From assembly GCA_949297765.1 (NCBI GenBank), contig CASFTV010000021.1:1-64000 (forward strand): 64,000 nt of DNA, written 5' to 3'. This DNA comes from an uncultured bacterium (GTDB taxonomy: Bacteria; Verrucomicrobiota; Lentisphaeria; Victivallales; UBA1829). Below, piece after piece: positions 60,720 to 64,000 of the stretch (the stretch's first letter is position 1; each line of letters begins with the position of its first letter). Under the pieces are notes generated by a model that was not told the origin of the DNA, searched no databases, and saw nothing but the letters and a program-made list of their open reading frames with translations. The translations under genes were made by a program, and so were the position numbers.

Positions 60720-62648
60720 TTATCTCTCCGGGGACGGGAAACGGGTTTTCAGGAATGTTTCCGCGTTTTTATTCCCGGCGGCGGAGGCTCTCTTCAACCA
60801 GACAAGAGCCGATTCCCGGTCTTTTTGCGTCCCGAATCCGTCATACAGCATCATTCCGAGTTCGTACATGGCCTCCGCATCGCCTTTTTCGGCCGATTTC
60901 CGGTAGCAGGAGAATGCGGTTTCCAGATTCCGTTCCACACCTTCGCCGAGATAGAACATCCTGCCGAGCAGGAATTCCGCCGCGCGTTCTCCCCGTTTTG
61001 CCGCCCGGGCAAGGTAATGCAGGGCGTTCCCGGCACTCTTCCGGGTCCCGATCCCGTACAGATACATTCTTCCCAGTTCGCACTCCGCATCACGGTTTCC
61101 TCTCTGAACCGCCTTCCGGCAGAGCGAAAACGCTATTTTACGGTTTCGTCCGCATCCTTCCCCGCGTTCATACACCAGAGCCATCGCAAGCAGGGCGTTG
61201 GGATTGTCCTGCTCCGCCGATTTGGAATACCAGCGGAACGCTTCGGAAAAATTCCGGGGGGTGCCCACCCCCGTGTAATAACAGACGCCCAGATTGTACT
61301 GCGCAACGGCATTCCCCTGCCGGGCCGATTTCAGAAACCAGCGGAACGCCTCTTTTTTGTCCGGCCGGACTCCCTTGCCGAACGTATAGGCCATCGCGCA
61401 GTTCTTCTGCGCTTCCGGACAGCCGTTTTTTGCGGATTTCAGAAAGAACTGGAAGGCTTTTTCCGGATCTTTTTTTACCCCTTTTCCTTCGCGGTAGAGC
61501 TCTCCGATGCCGCAGGCGGCCTCCGCATATCCCAGCTTCTCCGCCCGGCGGAAACAGCGCATCGCCTCTTCAAAGGAGGGATCGACGCCGTATCCGTAAC
61601 GATATGCGTATCCCTGTTCGCAAATGGCTTCCGGATCGTTCTGTTCCGCCGCCCGCCAGATCCAGTTGCGGTACTCCCGCAGATTTTTGGGAACGCCCGT
61701 TCCATAAAAACAGCAATTGGCCAGTGCGAGCTGCGCGGAAGCAAGTCCCTGTTCCGCCGCCTTTCGGTACCAGCGAGCCGCAATCGACGGATTCCGCGTC
61801 ACCCCTTCCCCGTCTTCATAACATCGTCCGAGATTGTACTGCGCCCACGAATCCCTCTGTTTTGCCGCTTTCCGGTACCATTTCACGGACTCTTTCCAGT
61901 CTTTTTTTACGCCCTCTCCGTTGTGGAGCATCACCGCAAGCGAGGTCTGGCCGTTCGCATCGCCCCCCTCCGCCGCTTTCCGATACCATTTTGCCGCAAG
62001 GGCGGGATCTTTTTCCGTCCCATCCCCTTTGCGCCAGCAGGTCGCAACATTCCTCTGTGCCGACGGCTCTCCCTGTTCCGCCGCCGCAAGAAACAGACGG
62101 AATGCCCGTTTCGCATTCCGCTTCATCCCCTCGCCCCGCAGATACAGGACCCCGAGCCGGTTCAGAGCCTTTCCGTTTCCCTGTCGTGCGGATTTCGTAT
62201 ACCACAAAAACGCCCGGGAAAGATTTTTTTCCGTTCCCAGCCCGTTTTCCCAGCAGTTTCCTGTCTCAAGCTGAGCGGAAGCAGATCCCCGTTCCGCCGC
62301 CCGGGAAAAAAGGGAAAAGGCTTGCCGTTCGTTGATGCGGACCCCTTTTCCATGCCGGTAGGCGTATGCTAGTTTCAATATGGCATCCACATTTCCCTGC
62401 TCCGCGGATTTCCGATACCACTCCGCGGCGGCAATGAGATTTTTCCGGATTCCGTGTTTCCCCGTTTCGCAGAGAAGACCCGCCTCGTACTGGGCGGATG
62501 CTTCGCCTTTCCGCGCCCGGCGGAAAAGGGTTTCCGGCAGGGAGGCTCGGTGGGTACGATAGAGAAGGATTCCTGAAAGGAGAAGGAGAAAGAAAAGAAG
62601 AAAAAGAGAGAAGAGGCAGATGGATGTCCGGATTCTCGGATGTTTCAT
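60720..62648 (-). CDS. Sel1-repeat protein with sixteen repeats
   Basis: A 642-residue protein. A short cytoplasmic tail and one membrane helix (ICLFSLFLLFFLLLLSGILLY) are followed by about sixteen 36-residue Sel1-like repeats, each with A-Q-x-x-L-G, a G-x-G-V or G-x-G-T turn and a W-Y-x-K-A or F-x-K-S-A-x-Q-G end. The repeats form a solenoid for protein binding, probably in the periplasm. The frame is open for 34 more codons, but those run through palindrome copy C and are not considered coding. The start at 62648 has only a weak ribosome site. The gene is convergent with dsbD. Confidence 0.93.
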   Translation of the reverse strand: MKHPRIRTSICLFSLFLLFFLLLLSGILLYRTHRASLPETLFRRARKGEASAQYEAGLLCETGKHGIRKNLIAAAEWYRKSAEQGNVDAILKLAYAYRHGKGVRINERQAFSLFSRAAERGSASAQLETGNCWENGLGTEKNLSRAFLWYTKSARQGNGKALNRLGVLYLRGEGMKRNAKRAFRLFLAAAEQGEPSAQRNVATCWRKGDGTEKDPALAAKWYRKAAEGGDANGQTSLAVMLHNGEGVKKDWKESVKWYRKAAKQRDSWAQYNLGRCYEDGEGVTRNPSIAARWYRKAAEQGLASAQLALANCCFYGTGVPKNLREYRNWIWRAAEQNDPEAICEQGYAYRYGYGVDPSFEEAMRCFRRAEKLGYAEAACGIGELYREGKGVKKDPEKAFQFFLKSAKNGCPEAQKNCAMAYTFGKGVRPDKKEAFRWFLKSARQGNAVAQYNLGVCYYTGVGTPRNFSEAFRWYSKSAEQDNPNALLAMALVYERGEGCGRNRKIAFSLCRKAVQRGNRDAECELGRMYLYGIGTRKSAGNALHYLARAAKRGERAAEFLLGRMFYLGEGVERNLETAFSCYRKSAEKGDAEAMYELGMMLYDGFGTQKDRESALVWLKRASAAGNKNAETFLKTRFPSPER

Positions 62649-62690
62649 CTCTGGACCGACGGGTTGTTGGTTTTTCCTGGGTTGTGTGAT

Positions 62691-62734
62691 GCGAGAAGGA
62701 AAAACCTTTTGAGGAAAGGTTCTTTCCTTCTCGC
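62691..62734. repeat. 44-base palindromic repeat, copy C
   Basis: Identical to copy B and followed by the same tail beginning CTCTTCTTTTTCC. It lies between the start of the Sel1 gene and the stop of the AmaP-like gene, so it is downstream of the Asp23 operon and may terminate it. Confidence 0.92.
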
Positions 62735-62795
62735 GCTCTTCTTTTTCCAAACCTTTTCGGGCAGCCGTTTTCCTGGAGAAAACGGCGAATCTACA

Positions 62796-63278
62796 TCAGA
62801 TGGACGGTGTCCGGGGCGGAAGCACCCGGTCGATTCGGATCCGGATTTCCGACACGGATGTAATCCCGAAGGAGGATGACAGTTCCGCAAGGGCTTTCTT
62901 CTGGAATGAGTCAAGGAGCTGCGGAAGATTCCCGGAATCCGACGGCTGATATTCCATATGGGTTTCCAGATACGTTCCTTTCCGTCTGGAAAACAGGCCG
63001 ACCCGTGTGATTTCGATTCCCGGGAACTCTTTCTCCTGCGCGACGATCAGATCGGAAATGGAGCGGGCGGAAATAAATACGGCTCCGTGTTCCGCCTGAA
63101 GCGCAATGCCTTTCGCCCGGTGCGGAGAACTGAAGATCCAGTACAAGATCAGCGCCACAAGAATCAGAAGCGCAAACACCATCCATCCGAACATGAATCC
63201 TGCGAAAAACTCGTTGCCGGTGTCCAGCGAGAAAAAGCGGATTGTCTGTTCCTTCAATTCCAGCAGCGCTTTTTCCAT
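62796..63278 (-). CDS. AmaP-like membrane protein
   Basis: A 160-residue protein with two membrane helices near the N-terminus (the hydrophobic stretch FMFGWMVFALLILVALILYWIF may be one long or two short helices) and a cytoplasmic domain starting near residue 62 (GAVFISARSISDLIVAQ). It resembles AmaP, which anchors the Asp23 protein to the membrane in Staphylococcus; the adjacent Asp23-family genes support this. GAGGAG precedes the ATG, four bases after the stop of the upstream gene. An envelope-stress role is inferred from the family. Confidence 0.85.
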   Translation of the reverse strand: MEKALLELKEQTIRFFSLDTGNEFFAGFMFGWMVFALLILVALILYWIFSSPHRAKGIALQAEHGAVFISARSISDLIVAQEKEFPGIEITRVGLFSRRKGTYLETHMEYQPSDSGNLPQLLDSFQKKALAELSSSFGITSVSEIRIRIDRVLPPRTPSI

Positions 63279-63282
63279 CGGA

Positions 63283-63699
63283 TTACTCCTCGTCGTTTTC
63301 CTCTTCGTCTTCGTCGTCCTGCTCTTCGAGGTCCATCACAACGACGTTGACATGATCCACGGTCATTCCGGAAAGCCGGGTGATCTCTCCGGCCACCGCC
63401 TCTTTCAGATGGGCTGCGACTTCCGGAATCAGGACTCCGTACTGGAAGATCACGCGCAGTTCCACCGCCACGGAATTTCCGTTCATCTCCACGGAAATCG
63501 CGCGGTCCTGGATCTTTTTGCTTCCGACGATTTCCGCAAGATTGTCCACCAGCGTGCTGTTGCCGAGGCGGAGAACCCCCTCCACTCTCAGCGCCGCTTT
63601 CCGGACAATGGAGGAAATCACGCTTTCATGAACCTTGACCACGCCCGTCGAGTTTTCCCGAGAACTCATCGGTTTGCTTTTTTTTCTGATCACCGCCAT
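63283..63699 (-). CDS. Asp23/Gls24 family protein
   Basis: A 138-residue cytoplasmic protein of the Asp23/Gls24 (alkaline shock) family. The conserved core runs from VKVHESVISSIVRKAALRVEGV through VEMNGNSVAVELRVIFQYGV to VDHVNVVVMDLE. The C-terminal tail is almost entirely acidic (about 18 Asp/Glu-rich residues). It is paralogous to the partial gene at 63701 and sits between it and the AmaP-like gene, with one-base and four-base gaps, forming a tightly packed operon. GGAGGAGG precedes the ATG. Confidence 0.93.
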   Translation of the reverse strand: MAVIRKKSKPMSSRENSTGVVKVHESVISSIVRKAALRVEGVLRLGNSTLVDNLAEIVGSKKIQDRAISVEMNGNSVAVELRVIFQYGVLIPEVAAHLKEAVAGEITRLSGMTVDHVNVVVMDLEEQDDEDEEENDEE

Positions 63700-63700
63700 T

Positions 63701-64000
63701 TCATTCCTCCTCCTGGTCCTCTTCCTCGGGATCTTCGATCTCGCGGACCACGATGTTGACCCGGCCGACCTTCAGGCCGGTCAGACGGGAAATCTCTCCC
63801 GAAATCGCCTCCTGAACGGCGGACGCCACCTGCGGAAGCGACACCCCGTAAAACAGATTGAGGGAAACCTCCACGGAAACGGAAGATTCTCCCATCTCCA
63901 CCACAATGGAGCGGTCGTGAATCTTCTTGCTTCCGACCATCTCCGCGATATTGTCCACAAAGCTGCTGCCGGAGATTTTTGAAACCCCTTTCACGGAACA
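63701..64000 (-). CDS. Asp23/Gls24 family protein, 5' end outside window
   Basis: The last 99 codons of a second Asp23/Gls24 protein. It aligns with the neighbour: SSFVDNIAEMVGSKKIHDR here against STLVDNLAEIVGSKKIQDR there, and it too ends in an acidic tail. A GTG at 63994 could look like a start, but by comparison with the paralogue about 25-35 residues are missing, and the frame is open to the window edge. The stop is one base before the next start. Confidence 0.9.
   Translation of the reverse strand, partial: CSVKGVSKISGSSFVDNIAEMVGSKKIHDRSIVVEMGESSVSVEVSLNLFYGVSLPQVASAVQEAISGEISRLTGLKVGRVNIVVREIEDPEEEDQEEE

Noticed and set aside
62649-62750. Upstream extension of the Sel1 gene (34 codons, MEKEERE...)
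   Set aside because: It is simply the translation of palindrome copy C and its tail; a similar peptide is predicted at copy B on the minus strand.

Overview
The window reads as chromosomal DNA of a Gram-negative bacterium of the PVC superphylum, most likely Lentisphaerota (a Victivallis-like lineage); this placement is inference. The best single marker is a 52-residue basic protein at 36347-36505 that matches my memory of the small basic protein family known from Verrucomicrobia and Chlamydiae. Other hints are several divergent Hanks-type kinases, one with an N-terminal zinc ribbon, and two FAD-dependent oxidoreductases of the type abundant in Lentisphaerota. An outer membrane is implied by Lnt, several lipoproteins and GmhB (LPS heptose synthesis). 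I see no phage, insertion sequence, CRISPR array or rRNA operon.

Layout. 1-4.7 kb: tRNA-Pro and a leftward operon dut, UDP-sugar pyrophosphorylase, nadD, rsfS, an unknown acidic protein and a metallophosphoesterase. 4.9-7.7 kb: thyX between two degenerate protein kinases, close to dut, so the dUTP to dUMP to dTMP steps are neighbours. 7.9-15 kb: a sugar isomerase-like gene and a six-gene ABC operon with two membrane-anchored proteins of unknown function, one ending in four CxxC pairs. 15-19.6 kb: exported proteins, an FAD oxidoreductase, an SGNH esterase, a YhcH protein and a YchJ protein. 19.6-26.1 kb: a large membrane kinase, a parvulin, a lipoprotein and the cdaA-ybbR pair for c-di-AMP. 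26.2-34.4 kb: rpsD, hpf, then a ROK kinase, ppx, ppk, queC and flavoprotein operon.

34.3-43.9 kb: a Gfo/Idh/MocA dehydrogenase, tRNA-Leu, a small lipoprotein, the small basic protein, aconitase, a zinc-type ABC uptake operon, and an FAD oxidoreductase with its IclR-family regulator. 44-49 kb: mutS, then a rightward set with a 72-residue protein, rsmI, gmhB and an unknown gene whose 3' end lies in a tandem duplication. 49-55 kb: leftward rsmB-lnt and uvrA. 55-64 kb: tRNA-Cys, hisF, an SLC5 symporter, an LD-carboxypeptidase, dsbD, a 16-repeat Sel1 protein, and an AmaP/Asp23 cluster cut by the window edge.

Two genome-scale patterns stand out. Twenty-four promoter-like sites share TTGnnn, a 16-17 base spacer and a -10 that is most often TATATT. 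A 44-base palindrome occurs in three exact copies, in both orientations, always just after gene ends, and resembles a mobile or amplified terminator. Functions named here come from motif recognition by eye; no database search was possible.
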